A stretch of 64,000 nucleotides of DNA. Source: Cyanobacteria bacterium FACHB-502. GTDB taxonomy: Bacteria; Cyanobacteriota; Cyanobacteriia; Elainellales; Elainellaceae. How positions within the stretch are numbered: position 1 is the first letter of the stretch; the number at the start of each line of letters is the position of its first letter. The notes under the pieces are model-generated. The model did not search any database and had not been told where the DNA came from. It was given only the letters and a program-made list of their open reading frames with translations. Both the position numbers and the translations under genes were made by a program. The stretch lies in assembly GCA_014695325.1 (NCBI GenBank), contig JACJNZ010000048.1:62001-126000 (forward strand), given 5' to 3'. Positions 45,257-54,703 of the stretch are shown here, piece after piece.

Positions 45257-47815
45257 TTATTCCGCCAGGTCTACCAGCTCCTCTTCGCCATTAGAAGGAG
45301 GAACCAGCGCGACTGCAACGATCGCATCATCCTCATCGAGTCGCTGAACCCGAACTCCAGTTGCAGCACGAGACTGACAGGAAATTGCCTTCACCGCCTG
45401 ACGGATAATGATTCCTCGGCTGCTGACCAGCACAATCTCGTCGCTATCGTTTACAACCTGGAGGGCTGCTAATCGATCGCCGGATTTACGGAACTTAATC
45501 GCTCGCAAACCCATGCCTGCCCGATTTTGTAGGCGGAACTGAGTGACCGGAACCCGCTTGCCCAGCCCACCTGTCGTGATCACCAGTGCCCACGGACCTT
45601 GCTGCGACGTTTCTGCATCCAGCACTTCTTCAGACTCGTTTTCAGGTGCATCGGCTTCAGCCACCTGAGCCACCACCTGAGACGGCAGAATGTCCATGCT
45701 GATCAACTCATCGCCCGCTCGCAGCGACATTGCCCGCACCCCACGTGTTGCCCGACCCAGAGGACGAAGCTGCTCATTGGTTGCCCGGAAATGAATTGCC
45801 ATTCCCTGCCGCGTCCCGATCATGATGCTGTCTTCGACCCGCACCCGACGTACCCAGCGCAACTGATCGCCTTCTTCCAGCGAAATGGCAATCAGTCCGT
45901 TTGCCCGAATATTACTGAAGGCAGAAAGCTGCGTCTTCTTGATAAAGCCCTTCTGGGTCAGCATTACCAGATACTCATCGTTTGCAAACTCCACCACAGG
46001 CACGATCGACGTAATTTTTTCCTGGTGGGAGATAGGCAGCATTTGCACAATCGGTACGCCGCGAGCGTTACGCGAACTCACCGGAATTTGATATGCCTTC
46101 ACGCTGTAAACCGTGCCGCGATCGCTGAAGAACAGCACACTATCGTGGTCGCAGCAGGTGAGAAAGTGCTCAACGCCGTCGTCTTCCTTCATGCGCGTAC
46201 CCGACTTGCCGCGGGTGGCTCGGCTCTGCGCCTCGAAGTTGCTCATCGGCATCCGCTTAATGTAGCCCTGCTCAGTCAGCAGAATAATCGACTGCTCATT
46301 CGCAATCAGATCGATGTCACCCAGTTCGCCGTCTATCGTTTCAATAACGGTACGACGCGGGTTTGCATGAGCCGATCGTAAATCCGATAGCTCGGTTTCG
46401 ATCATTTGCAGAATTCGCTCTCGTCGCTCCAGGATGTCTTGCAGATCGGCAATCTTGCGCTGGAGGTCTTCGTGTTCCTGCTGAATCTTTTCTGATTCGA
46501 GGGCGGTGAGACGACGGAGCTGCATTTGCAGAATCGCATCTGCCTGCGTTTCCGAAAGCTGATAGGTCTGGATGAGTTCCTGCTTTGCCGATACGGTATC
46601 GGCGGCGTGGCGAATCAGGCTGATAATCGCGTCCAGATTTGCCAGCGCGATCAGGTAGCCTTGCAGAACGTGATCCCGCTCTTGGGCTTTGCGGAGTTCG
46701 TAGCGTGTCCGGCGGGTGATTGTTTCAATTCGGAAGTCGAGGAAGACTTGCAGGCATTCCTTCAAACCGAGGATTTGTGGTTCGCCGTTGACCAACGCCA
46801 GCATATTCACGCCGAAGTTTGCCTGAAGGGGCGTTTGCTTGTAGAGATTGTTCAGCACCACGCGTGGATAAGCGTCCCGTCGCAGCTCAATCACAATCCG
46901 CATTCCGTCCCGATCGCTTTCATCGCGAATATCAACAATGCCTTCTAATCTGCGCTCGTTTACCATTTCGGCAATGCGCTCGATCATGGCAGCCTTGTTG
47001 GTCTGGTAAGGCAGCTCGGTGATGATAATGGCTTCGCGATCGGGTCTGCCGCGCTGTTCGATCGTTTCGATCGCTGCCACACCCCGCATCGTAATCGAGC
47101 CGCGTCCGGTGGTGTAAGCCTCCCGAATCCCGCTGGTTCCCAGGATTTGTCCGCCCGTGGGGAAGTCGGGACCGGGAATGTACTGCATGAGCTCCAGATT
47201 GGTGATGTCTGGATTTTGAATCAGTGCCACCACGCCGTTCAGCAGTTCACCCAGGTTGTGCGGCGGAATGTTGGTTGCCATGCCTACGGCAATTCCCGAA
47301 GACCCGTTCAGCAGAAGCTGCGGCACACGGGCAGGCATAACTAGCGGTTCTTGCTGTGAGCCGTCGAAATTGTCGCCAAAGTCAACCGTTTCGGACTCGA
47401 TATCCTGCAGCAGGGCAGCCATCGTCAGGGCTTGCAGGCGACACTCGGTGTATCGCATTGCAGCCGGAGGATCATTGTCGATCGACCCGAAGTTGCCATG
47501 TCCGTTGATCAGGGGGGCGCGCATCGAAAAATCCTGCGCCATCCGCACCAGGGCATCGTAGACCGCTGTATCGCCGTGGGGGTGATATTTACCCAACACT
47601 TCCCCCACCACACGGGCGCATTTTCGGAAGGGGCGATCGTGCGTTAAGCCCAATTCGTGCATCGCATAAAGAATCCGGCGGTGAACTGGCTTGAGTCCAT
47701 CCCGCGCATCTGGCAATGCCCGACCCACGATCACGCTCATGGCGTATTCCAGATACGATCGGGACATTTCGTTCCGCAGATCGGTGGGAACGATTCGCTC
47801 CTGGGGAATACTCAT
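45257..47815 (-). CDS. gyrA: DNA gyrase subunit A
   Basis: GyrA carries the DNA breakage-reunion tyrosine and the DNA-wrapping C-terminal domain. The 852-residue protein has [20 protein letters not shown] and [14 protein letters not shown] at the start and [10 protein letters not shown] with the active-site Tyr. The wrapping-domain GyrA box is degenerate ([10 protein letters not shown]), as I recall for other cyanobacterial GyrA. A ParC paralogue is also known in cyanobacteria; the QNRAG and KSGTRM context favours GyrA. Length fits. Confidence 0.92.
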   Translation of the reverse strand: MSIPQERIVPTDLRNEMSRSYLEYAMSVIVGRALPDARDGLKPVHRRILYAMHELGLTHDRPFRKCARVVGEVLGKYHPHGDTAVYDALVRMAQDFSMRAPLINGHGNFGSIDNDPPAAMRYTECRLQALTMAALLQDIESETVDFGDNFDGSQQEPLVMPARVPQLLLNGSSGIAVGMATNIPPHNLGELLNGVVALIQNPDITNLELMQYIPGPDFPTGGQILGTSGIREAYTTGRGSITMRGVAAIETIEQRGRPDREAIIITELPYQTNKAAMIERIAEMVNERRLEGIVDIRDESDRDGMRIVIELRRDAYPRVVLNNLYKQTPLQANFGVNMLALVNGEPQILGLKECLQVFLDFRIETITRRTRYELRKAQERDHVLQGYLIALANLDAIISLIRHAADTVSAKQELIQTYQLSETQADAILQMQLRRLTALESEKIQQEHEDLQRKIADLQDILERRERILQMIETELSDLRSAHANPRRTVIETIDGELGDIDLIANEQSIILLTEQGYIKRMPMSNFEAQSRATRGKSGTRMKEDDGVEHFLTCCDHDSVLFFSDRGTVYSVKAYQIPVSSRNARGVPIVQMLPISHQEKITSIVPVVEFANDEYLVMLTQKGFIKKTQLSAFSNIRANGLIAISLEEGDQLRWVRRVRVEDSIMIGTRQGMAIHFRATNEQLRPLGRATRGVRAMSLRAGDELISMDILPSQVVAQVAEADAPENESEEVLDAETSQQGPWALVITTGGLGKRVPVTQFRLQNRAGMGLRAIKFRKSGDRLAALQVVNDSDEIVLVSSRGIIIRQAVKAISCQSRAATGVRVQRLDEDDAIVAVALVPPSNGEEELVDLAE

Positions 47816-48184
47816 ACCGTGAAAAAGCTCCAGATCTGTGAACGTTTAGCAGGCGAACTGTTGTCTCTGCTGGCAAAACTCAGGCATGGGAAGAGCTTGG
47901 CGAAGCACTTCTTTCAAAGAACGTTGTCGCCAGGAACTTACTGCCCAAAATTCTCTAAAACCTGCTTGCAGAATCGCTCTACAGGCAAGTAACCGACCCT
48001 CATACCGCTTAATCAGCGCGCTGCTAAATATCGTTCGCTAACTATGAAATTTTAGCATATTTGCCTATCCGCTGAGGTCTGAGCGGTTTGCTGCGATGCC
48101 GTTTTCAGTCGTCCCCACTCAAGGCAATCTAAAATGCAATCTAAACAGCTTGTCTGAACCGACTCGAGTGAGCAGGCAACGAAA
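47816..48184. other. Intergenic region upstream of gyrA, 369 bp
   Basis: No gene supported by a ribosome-binding site was found. It probably holds the gyrA promoter, but no clear -35/-10 pair stands out. Confidence 0.4.
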
Positions 48185-48295
48185 TCAAGCCCAGGTTGGA
48201 GCAATCAGCAGCCATGCGATCGCAACTGCCAGCGCAAGCGTCATCAGATCACCTAGAAAAGCAGTAGATTGGACGCGGGGAATCGGAGTATTCAT
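48185..48295 (-). CDS. 36-residue single-helix membrane protein (new small ORF)
   Basis: An ATG at 48295 opens a 36-codon frame ending TGA at 48185. The product starts MNTPIPRVQSTAFLGD and continues as a hydrophobic Leu/Ala helix of about 18 residues, ending APTWA. A full GGAGG at 48303-48307 lies 7 bases upstream, ideal spacing. Codons use the favoured CTG/GCG/ATC and a CGATCG-type word, like neighbouring genes. It is not in a known small photosystem family that I recognise. It lies 369 bp upstream of gyrA on the same strand. Confidence 0.6.
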   Translation of the reverse strand: MNTPIPRVQSTAFLGDLMTLALAVAIAWLLIAPTWA

Positions 48296-48731
48296 GAAGC
48301 GACCTCCAATTTTTCCAACCGTATCTTGTTCTACACTCCTTTATTGTCCATCTAAATCCGATCTAGATTCGATCGAAGATTGAATTTTGCAATGAACTGT
48401 ATCGAGAACTGAAAAGGCAAGGATGAATTCTAGAGTAACTGCTTGCTGATAAGGGACTTTGAAGTCTGTGATTTTATGGAATTTTGGCAACTGGCTCTTC
48501 GACTCTTAGAAAATGTTTGAGAAGAAGATGTTTGAGAAGTGATAATTTTTAGCCAAGCTGCCCCCTGACCCTCATTTTGAAGGGAACCGAGCCTGCTTTA
48601 GGATATTCAAAGCCTTCCAGTATTGGGGCTGTAGAGGACGATGTAGAAGGCTTGCTGCTTCTCAAACAAGCTCTTAGAGCTAATTGACAGGCTATCCTGA
48701 TTGCAATTTGTTAAACAATGAAATTAGCAAG
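48296..48731. other. Intergenic region, 436 bp
   Basis: No gene was found. A 12-bp word (GATGTTTGAGAA or AATGTTTGAGAA) is repeated at about 48512-48538. The region separates the small membrane ORF from the divergent LOG gene. Confidence 0.45.
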
Positions 48732-49316
48732 ATGAGATATATTTGCGTGTTTTGTGGCTCTAGTTCGGGTGCTAATCCGATCTATCGAGAAGCGGCTGAA
48801 GCAATGGGTCAGGCGATCGCGCAGCGCGGCTATGGTTTGGTGTATGGCGGCGGCAAAGTCGGTTTGATGGGCAAGGTGGCAGATACTGTGATGGCAGCAG
48901 GCGGCGAGGCGATCGGTGTTATTCCCGCATTTCTAGAGGCCAAGGAAATTGCTCACCCCAATTTGACTCAGCTTCATGTTGTGAACTCGATGCACGAACG
49001 CAAAGCGCTGATGGCAAATCTCGCTGATAGCTTTGTGGCAATGCCCGGCGGCTATGGCACTCTGGAAGAGTTTTGTGAAGTTCTCACGTGGTCGCAGTTG
49101 GGGCTGCACCAGAAGCCAATGGGATTGCTCAACGTGGCAGGCTATTACGATGCGCTGCTGACTCTGTTCGATCGCGCCGTTACCGATCGCTTTTTGCAGC
49201 CAGAACTGAGGGCAATCGTGCTGGAAGCTGATCAACCCAATACGCTACTCGATCGAATGGCAACTTATCAGCCCACCAAAGTCGAAAAGTGGATTCGAGA
49301 AGAGAATGAAACATAG
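48732..49316 (+). CDS. LOG-family nucleotide phosphoribohydrolase (TIGR00730)
   Basis: LOG proteins hydrolyse nucleoside monophosphates such as cytokinin ribotides to base and ribose phosphate. From ATG 48732 the protein (194 residues) reads MRYICVFCGSSSGANPIY, then GLVYGGGKVGLMG, and the signature PGGYGTLEEF with the catalytic Glu. The preceding 16 codons from a TTG at 48684 are non-family. It is followed 11 bp later by a histone-deacetylase-like gene. Confidence 0.87.
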   Translation: MRYICVFCGSSSGANPIYREAAEAMGQAIAQRGYGLVYGGGKVGLMGKVADTVMAAGGEAIGVIPAFLEAKEIAHPNLTQLHVVNSMHERKALMANLADSFVAMPGGYGTLEEFCEVLTWSQLGLHQKPMGLLNVAGYYDALLTLFDRAVTDRFLQPELRAIVLEADQPNTLLDRMATYQPTKVEKWIREENET

Positions 49317-49327
49317 GGAATCTAATT

Positions 49328-50302
49328 ATGCCCTCCATCCCCTCATCTCCTATGATCTCTATCCTCTACAGCGACAAATTTCTCGATCACGACACAGGCT
49401 CCTTTCATCCCGAAAACGCCGGACGCCTAAAGGCGATTGTCTCTGCCCTCAAACAGGCTCCCTGGCACGATCAGCTTGATTGGCGCACCCCTACTGCGAT
49501 CGACTCGCATCCCGCCGATCACCTTGAAGGAGAAACTGCTTCGCATCGACTAACAAAGGCACTGCACGCAATCCATCCCCCTCAGTATGTGGAAGCTGTC
49601 CGGCAACTTGCCCACTCCGGCGGCGGCAGGCTCGATCAGGACACGGTTGTTTCGCCGCACAGCTACGAGGTAGCCCTACTTGCCATTAATGCCTGGTTGG
49701 ATGGGGTCGATCGCGTTTTGCAAACGGGTAGCCCTACTTTTGTGATTGCGCGTCCACCCGGTCATCATGCGCTGGCAAAGCGTGGCATGGGATTCTGTTT
49801 GTTTGCAAATGCGGCAATTGCAGCACACTACGCCCTGACTCAGCCAGGAATCGATCGTGTCGGCATTCTCGATTGGGATGTCCATCATGGAAATGGCACA
49901 CAGGCACTCGTCGAAACGAATCCCCAAATCGCCTTTTGCTCACTTCACGAGTCGCCCCAATATCCGGGTACTGGCAATTCTGACGAACGCGGACAACATA
50001 ACAACGTGCTGAACTTTCCCATGCAGGCAGGTAGTACCCTAGCAGACTACCAGCCTATCTTCGAGCAGCAGATTGTTCCCTTTTTCCAGGCATTCCAACC
50101 CGACCTGCTGATCGTCAGTGCCGGATACGATGCTAACCAAGCTGACCCCCTCGCCAACCTGTCCCTGAAGCCTTCGGACTACGGCATTTTCACCCGCTAC
50201 TGTCAGCAGATCTGCGATCGGCTTTTGTTTGGTTTGGAAGGCGGCTATGACTACAGTGCCCTATCGCAGTCAGTCGTGGCGACGATCGGGGAGTTGGTTT
50301 AG
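49328..50302 (+). CDS. Histone-deacetylase-family amidohydrolase
   Basis: The 324-residue protein is a zinc-dependent arginase/deacetylase-fold enzyme. Signatures are FHPENAGRLKAI, the catalytic PGHHA, and the zinc-site DWDVHHGNGTQ and SAGYDANQADPL. Bacterial members act on acetylpolyamines, acetoin-related or unknown acyl substrates. The start ATG at 49328 gives MPSIPSS; a downstream ATG (residue 9, MISILYSDKF) fits the family start as well. It is tightly linked to the LOG gene. Confidence 0.88.
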   Translation: MPSIPSSPMISILYSDKFLDHDTGSFHPENAGRLKAIVSALKQAPWHDQLDWRTPTAIDSHPADHLEGETASHRLTKALHAIHPPQYVEAVRQLAHSGGGRLDQDTVVSPHSYEVALLAINAWLDGVDRVLQTGSPTFVIARPPGHHALAKRGMGFCLFANAAIAAHYALTQPGIDRVGILDWDVHHGNGTQALVETNPQIAFCSLHESPQYPGTGNSDERGQHNNVLNFPMQAGSTLADYQPIFEQQIVPFFQAFQPDLLIVSAGYDANQADPLANLSLKPSDYGIFTRYCQQICDRLLFGLEGGYDYSALSQSVVATIGELV

Positions 50303-50641
50303 GGGAAGTAGAGAATGGGTGAGTGGGTGTGGAATGGAGGAGTTTAAAGTAAGTTCTGGGGAAGAAGCGAGTGTTGGACTTGTGAATCTGTGAAGTTTGG
50401 AAGCTTACTGAGTCGCTTTCAACCAACAGGGCTAAAAGATATCGAATCAGTGCAGCAAATATCTCAGCCAATATCTCAGCCAATATCAATGATTCCTCCT
50501 CAACCCTTTCCTTCCCCTTTCATTCCTCTACCTCCCCACCTCCCCACCTTCCCACTCCCCCACCTTCCCACTCCCCCACCCGTCCCCCAAAGCCGTACAC
50601 TAAAGGATGCTCTTTTTGTGTTCATAACCTGGGATTAAAAC
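50303..50641. other. Purine-rich then pyrimidine-rich spacer, 339 bp
   Basis: Purine-rich plus-strand sequence at about 50303-50370 (runs such as GGGTGAGTGGGTGTGG) is followed at about 50500-50590 by an almost pure pyrimidine tract. The tract contains a tandem 16-bp unit CTTCCCACTCCCCCAC twice. A 12-bp unit AATATCTCAGCC is repeated at about 50457-50482. No gene is supported; the frame through the tract has no family features. Confidence 0.7.
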
Positions 50642-51370
50642 GTGCGTAAGGTCATCATTGCGGGTAACTGGAAGATGTATAAAACCCAGGCGGAGTCCCT
50701 GGAGTTTTTGAAGGCATTTTTAGATACGATCGCCGAGACACCGGACGATCGCGAGATTGTGCTGTGTGTGCCGTTTACTGATCTGAGCGTGATGTCCAAA
50801 AGCCTGCATGGTACGCGAGTTCAGTTGGGGGCGCAGAACGTTCACTGGGAAGTTGCAGGGGCATTTACAGGCGAAATTGCTGCCCCGATGCTGCTAGAAC
50901 TGGGTGTGCGATACGTGATTATCGGTCATAGTGAACGCAGACAGTATTTTGGCGAAACGGATGAGACAGTAAATCTGCGGCTCAAGGCGGCACAGCAGCA
51001 CGGTTTGATTCCAATTCTTTGCGTGGGCGAAACCAAACAGCAGCGGGATGCGGGCGAAACGGAAGCGGTGATTTCTGGGCAGCTTGAGAAAGATCTCGAG
51101 GGTATTGACCGAGAGCAACTGGTCATTGCCTATGAGCCGATTTGGGCGATCGGGACAGGCGCTACCTGTGAGTCGATCGAAGCCGATCGCATTATTAGTT
51201 TGATTCGGAAGCAGGTACAAAATTCTGACCTGTCAATTCTATACGGCGGTTCGGTTAAGCCCGGAAATATCGATGAAATTATGGCACAACCAGAAATCGA
51301 TGGAGCATTAGTCGGGGGAGCTAGCCTGTCTTCAGCAGATTTTTCTCGACTGGTGAACTATCAAGAATAA
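50642..51370 (+). CDS. tpiA: Triosephosphate isomerase
   Basis: TpiA interconverts dihydroxyacetone phosphate and glyceraldehyde 3-phosphate in the Calvin cycle and glycolysis. The 242-residue protein has GNWKMYKT, the catalytic His in IGHSERR and the catalytic Glu in [11 protein letters not shown], and the phosphate-binding YGGSVKPGN. The start is GTG at 50642, which reproduces the family start [15 protein letters not shown] exactly; there is no nearer ATG. Confidence 0.96.
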   Translation: MRKVIIAGNWKMYKTQAESLEFLKAFLDTIAETPDDREIVLCVPFTDLSVMSKSLHGTRVQLGAQNVHWEVAGAFTGEIAAPMLLELGVRYVIIGHSERRQYFGETDETVNLRLKAAQQHGLIPILCVGETKQQRDAGETEAVISGQLEKDLEGIDREQLVIAYEPIWAIGTGATCESIEADRIISLIRKQVQNSDLSILYGGSVKPGNIDEIMAQPEIDGALVGGASLSSADFSRLVNYQE

Positions 51371-51397
51371 ACACACAGAAATAAACACAACTCACGT

Positions 51398-51898
51398 TTA
51401 CGGATTTAAATCCTTTATTCGAGCCTCTATTTTAGGGGCTGTTTTTATTTGAATACTTTTAAATTCTTGCGCGAGTTGGCGCAGTTCTTGCTCATCCATG
51501 CAGGTTCGTACGGCAGCGAAAATTTCGTTTTCTTCCTCTTCGATATGTCCCATGATTAATTCTTTGAGTTCATCTAATCTTGCTTGAAAGGTTGGGTCGA
51601 CGGGTGAAAGTTGTCTCATTTGCTCAAGCAAAACCATCGTGGTGCTGTGTTCTTCTTCTACGGTTTCTAAATAAACAGCAGTCTGCTCATATTCCCGCAT
51701 TGATGGGTAGAAAACGAGCGTTTCACCGTAATGGTGCAGAAATAGAATACGATAAAGTTCTCTAAATCTTCGTTCTGCTTCGACTGCATGATTTGCCGCT
51801 TCCAGTGCATCAATTCGCTGCTCGATTGATCGATGCTCTGCCGCAAGCATCACCAGAATGTCTTGCTGAACTGAGGACTTAGTCGAGAATTTGGCCAT
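51398..51898 (-). CDS. Hemerythrin-domain protein
   Basis: From ATG 51898 the 166-residue helical protein has His and Glu residues spaced as in hemerythrin HHE domains: AEHRSIEQRID, FLHHYGETLVFYP, EEEHSTTMVLL and HIEEEENEIF. Such proteins bind a di-iron site and can sense or store oxygen or NO, or protect iron-sulfur repair. An upstream start at 51946 adds 16 non-family residues. It is convergent with tpiA. Confidence 0.8.
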   Translation of the reverse strand: MAKFSTKSSVQQDILVMLAAEHRSIEQRIDALEAANHAVEAERRFRELYRILFLHHYGETLVFYPSMREYEQTAVYLETVEEEHSTTMVLLEQMRQLSPVDPTFQARLDELKELIMGHIEEEENEIFAAVRTCMDEQELRQLAQEFKSIQIKTAPKIEARIKDLNP

Positions 51899-52309
51899 AC
51901 TGATTTTATCGATCGTTATTCCGAAACAGAGCGATAAGCGGTACAAATTAAACCTGTATCGCCTGAAGGACTTGCTTGAGAAAAATTAATTAGCTGACTG
52001 GCTTCTGAAATCGAACTTTTCGATTTGAAATATGAAGCAAAATAAGCAAGTAATTTTGCCTTATAAGCTAACGATCCCGGTTAAAAAATAGCCTCTAACT
52101 AAAAGTTGATCTCAATCCCGAGTTGGGGAGAACTTTGTAGGTTATCCTCCCCGCAGCGATTCGGATTGTACGACTGCTCAATCAATTCGATCGTCTGATG
52201 CGTAGATTATGATGAACCTAGGTAAAGATGCGCTTCCGCAATTCGCTCATCCCCATTGCTCATTAAATTCGGTTTAATTTCTTGATCTAACTTGGAGAGT
52301 TCAGGCAGT
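51899..52309. other. Intergenic region between hemerythrin and msrA, 411 bp
   Basis: I found no gene. It is divergent space and probably contains both promoters. A GGAGAG site at 52294-52299 serves msrA. Confidence 0.45.
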
Positions 52310-52969
52310 ATGGTGCTTTTTGGATTTGGCAAAAAACAGAACCTTCCCTCCCCTGAGGAAGCCCTACCGGGACGCAGCACCCCAATTCCTGTTCCCGATC
52401 GCCACTTTGTCAACGGCAACCCTTTACAGCCTCCTTTTCCCGCAGGCATGGAAATTGCGCTGTTTGGTCTGGGCTGCTTCTGGGGTGCGGAGCGGAAATT
52501 CTGGCAGCAGCCTGGTGTGTTTTCGACTGCAGTGGGTTATGCCGCAGGCGCGACGCCAAACCCGACCTATCACGAAGTCTGCACTGGCATGACCGGGCAC
52601 AATGAAGTAGTGCAGGTCGTTTACAATCCGGCAGAAGTCAGCTACGAAACCCTACTTAAGATCTTTTGGGAAAGCCACGACCCAACGCAGGGAATGCGTC
52701 AGGGCAATGATAGGGGCACTCAGTATCGCTCTGGCATCTACGCTTGCTCGCCGGAGCAGCGACAGCTAGCTGAGGCTTCGCGAGATGCTTATCAAAAGGC
52801 ACTGCGCGAGTCCGGGTATGGCGAGATTACGACTGAGATCCTAGATGCACCGCCTTTCTATTACGCTGAAGACTATCATCAGCAATATCTCGCTAAAAAT
52901 CCAGGCGGCTATTGCGGTTTAGGCGGTACCAAGGTTTGTTTCCCACCGCAAGTTGAAGCTGGAAACTAA
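52310..52969 (+). CDS. msrA: Peptide-methionine (S)-S-oxide reductase MsrA
   Basis: MsrA reduces methionine-S-sulfoxide in proteins. The 219-residue protein from ATG 52310 has the active-site motif [12 protein letters not shown] and the downstream GTQYRSGIY and [21 protein letters not shown]. An N-terminal extension of about 45 residues precedes the catalytic core. An alternative TTG at 52292 would add 6 residues. GGAGAG lies about 10 bases upstream of the ATG. Confidence 0.95.
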   Translation: MVLFGFGKKQNLPSPEEALPGRSTPIPVPDRHFVNGNPLQPPFPAGMEIALFGLGCFWGAERKFWQQPGVFSTAVGYAAGATPNPTYHEVCTGMTGHNEVVQVVYNPAEVSYETLLKIFWESHDPTQGMRQGNDRGTQYRSGIYACSPEQRQLAEASRDAYQKALRESGYGEITTEILDAPPFYYAEDYHQQYLAKNPGGYCGLGGTKVCFPPQVEAGN

Positions 52970-53024
52970 AACGATCGCAGGTGACGAGATCGCCTGAATC
53001 AGCATTCATTCAATAAGCATTAAA

Positions 53025-53060
53025 AAGGGGTAACCTGCACCTTTCCGCAGAATACCCCTT
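53025..53060. terminator. Bidirectional terminator after msrA
   Basis: AAGGGGTA at 53025-53032 pairs with TACCCCTT at 53053-53060 across a 20-base loop, with TCTTTTGT following on plus and TTTTTAAT following on minus. It can end both msrA and the convergent disordered-protein gene. Confidence 0.75.
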
Positions 53061-53098
53061 CTTTTGTCTCAAGTTTGAGTCTCAAATCCGCTCATTGC

Positions 53099-54397
53099 CT
53101 ACTCTTGCGAAGTCGGGGGCGCACCTTCAGGCGGACGACGTTTGATCGGTTTGGTCACTTCAGAGCGTGGCTGAGGGGAAGGGGTCGGACGATCGCCGCT
53201 CTTAAATTGCGGTCTAGGTGCGCCGCCTTCTCGACTACCCGCATTCCACTTGCGCGGAGGACCACTCGGACGACGACCACCGCCGGGACCGCTAGGACCG
53301 CCTGAACCACCAGGACCACCAGGACGACGGAAGCGACCCTGCGGCTTTCTGCTGCCGTCCTTGCGCTTCTGAGGCGGAACCAGCCCAATCATCGTGCCCT
53401 GCTGCACAATCAGGTCGTTTTCCTGTCGCTGCACCTGCAAATCCCAGAAATAGCCAATCGCTTTTCCTTCCAGCGTTCCTTTCAAGGCAACTTTAAAGGC
53501 TTTGTCCTGAGTATCGCCCGGACGAGACATCCGCCGGATTTTAACCATCAGCCGCTCTTCTTCTGGAGCCTGGTAGATAATTTCGCCGCGAATCGAGAAG
53601 AATTTATCGTCTAGCTCCGAAGCAGGAACCATTTCGAGCAGTGAGTCTGAACCAGAGCTGCTAGAGCTTGTTTCTTCGGCAGTTTCCTCGGTGCTTTCCT
53701 CGGTTCCTTCTGCGCTCTCTTCTTCTCCCGCTTCCATCTCTAATCGATTCAGCTTTTCAGGCTCCCACACGCCGACAATTTGAACGTGCAGATCGTTCAT
53801 TTTTTCGCGGGTGCGCGGATACACCACCCACAGGTGAGGCTGCTCCAGGTCAAGGTGCTTTTTAACCAGGCTCATCACGCGCCCTAGCAAAACCGCATCG
53901 ATCGCCACGCCATCATCGGTCTGGATCAATCCACGGGTAAACTGTTCTTCTGACGGAACATAGGTGCCGCGCACTAAGCCGATCGCCCGATACTGCATCG
54001 GCTCGCTAGCGGGGGGAATCGGCTGAAGACGGTTAGACAGCAAATTGTCCAATGAAACATCGGCGGTACTCTCAGCTTCAGCCTCAGAACTTTCAGAAGC
54101 CGTTAACTCAGCTTCAGGCTGATCTGCCTTGGGCTGCTCTTTCAATTCAGAGGTAGCAGGCGCAGAGGAAGGCTGGGGAGTCGAGAGGGCTACTTCTCGC
54201 GCAACCGGACGCTTTGGCGGCGTGGGGGGGCGAAGCGGTTCTTCTTGAGGGGCGATCGGTTGAGAAGGCTGATCCATAGCGGGTTCTACAATAGGGTCGG
54301 CTGAAGGAGGTTCGGACGGTGAATGGGTATCCACCGATGACTCGGATGCTGAGGTAGACTTGGGCGACTGAGGATTTTTATTCTGGGCGGGACTCAT
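53099..54397 (-). CDS. Large disordered acidic/Gly-rich protein of unknown function
   Basis: From ATG 54397, preceded by a full AAGGAGG, the protein has about 432 residues. The first 140 are Pro/Ser/Glu-rich and disordered. A folded central part (about 140-340) has VRGTYVPSEEQFTRGLIQTD and HLWVVYPRTREKMNDLHVQIV. Then comes a Gly/Arg/Pro-rich tail (RRPGGPGGSGGPSGPGGG) resembling RNA-binding RGG regions. Two strongly acidic Glu/Ser runs occur near 228-262. A nucleic-acid role is a guess. An upstream start would add 15 residues. Confidence 0.7.
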   Translation of the reverse strand: MSPAQNKNPQSPKSTSASESSVDTHSPSEPPSADPIVEPAMDQPSQPIAPQEEPLRPPTPPKRPVAREVALSTPQPSSAPATSELKEQPKADQPEAELTASESSEAEAESTADVSLDNLLSNRLQPIPPASEPMQYRAIGLVRGTYVPSEEQFTRGLIQTDDGVAIDAVLLGRVMSLVKKHLDLEQPHLWVVYPRTREKMNDLHVQIVGVWEPEKLNRLEMEAGEEESAEGTEESTEETAEETSSSSSGSDSLLEMVPASELDDKFFSIRGEIIYQAPEEERLMVKIRRMSRPGDTQDKAFKVALKGTLEGKAIGYFWDLQVQRQENDLIVQQGTMIGLVPPQKRKDGSRKPQGRFRRPGGPGGSGGPSGPGGGRRPSGPPRKWNAGSREGGAPRPQFKSGDRPTPSPQPRSEVTKPIKRRPPEGAPPTSQE

Positions 54398-54703
54398 GAG
54401 ACCTCCTTGACAGCGGCAGGTAATCCGCTTACCGTTATGCACTACAGCAAATTTCTAGTCCTGAAGACCAGATTTCAATGCGGAATTAAACACTAGGTTA
54501 ACACTCAGGTTTGATCTCCTTCGTGAAATGACTGAGACATTATTCTGAATCATTTCCTGTGGTAATTCGCCCTTTTCCTCTATACAGCTTCCTCTAGCTT
54601 AGATCAGGCTGTTCGGCGGCAAATTACCCCAAAGGAAGGTGACAGTTAGTGATCAGTTAATTGGGACTATGTTAGTAATGACAGTCGAGTTTGGGAATAG
54701 CGT
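54398..54703. other. Divergent spacer, 306 bp
   Basis: No gene was found between the disordered protein and the TPR protein. It probably holds both promoters. Confidence 0.4.

Noticed and set aside
45599-46381. 260-codon plus-strand frame inside gyrA
   Set aside because: His/Arg-rich shadow of a highly conserved essential gene.
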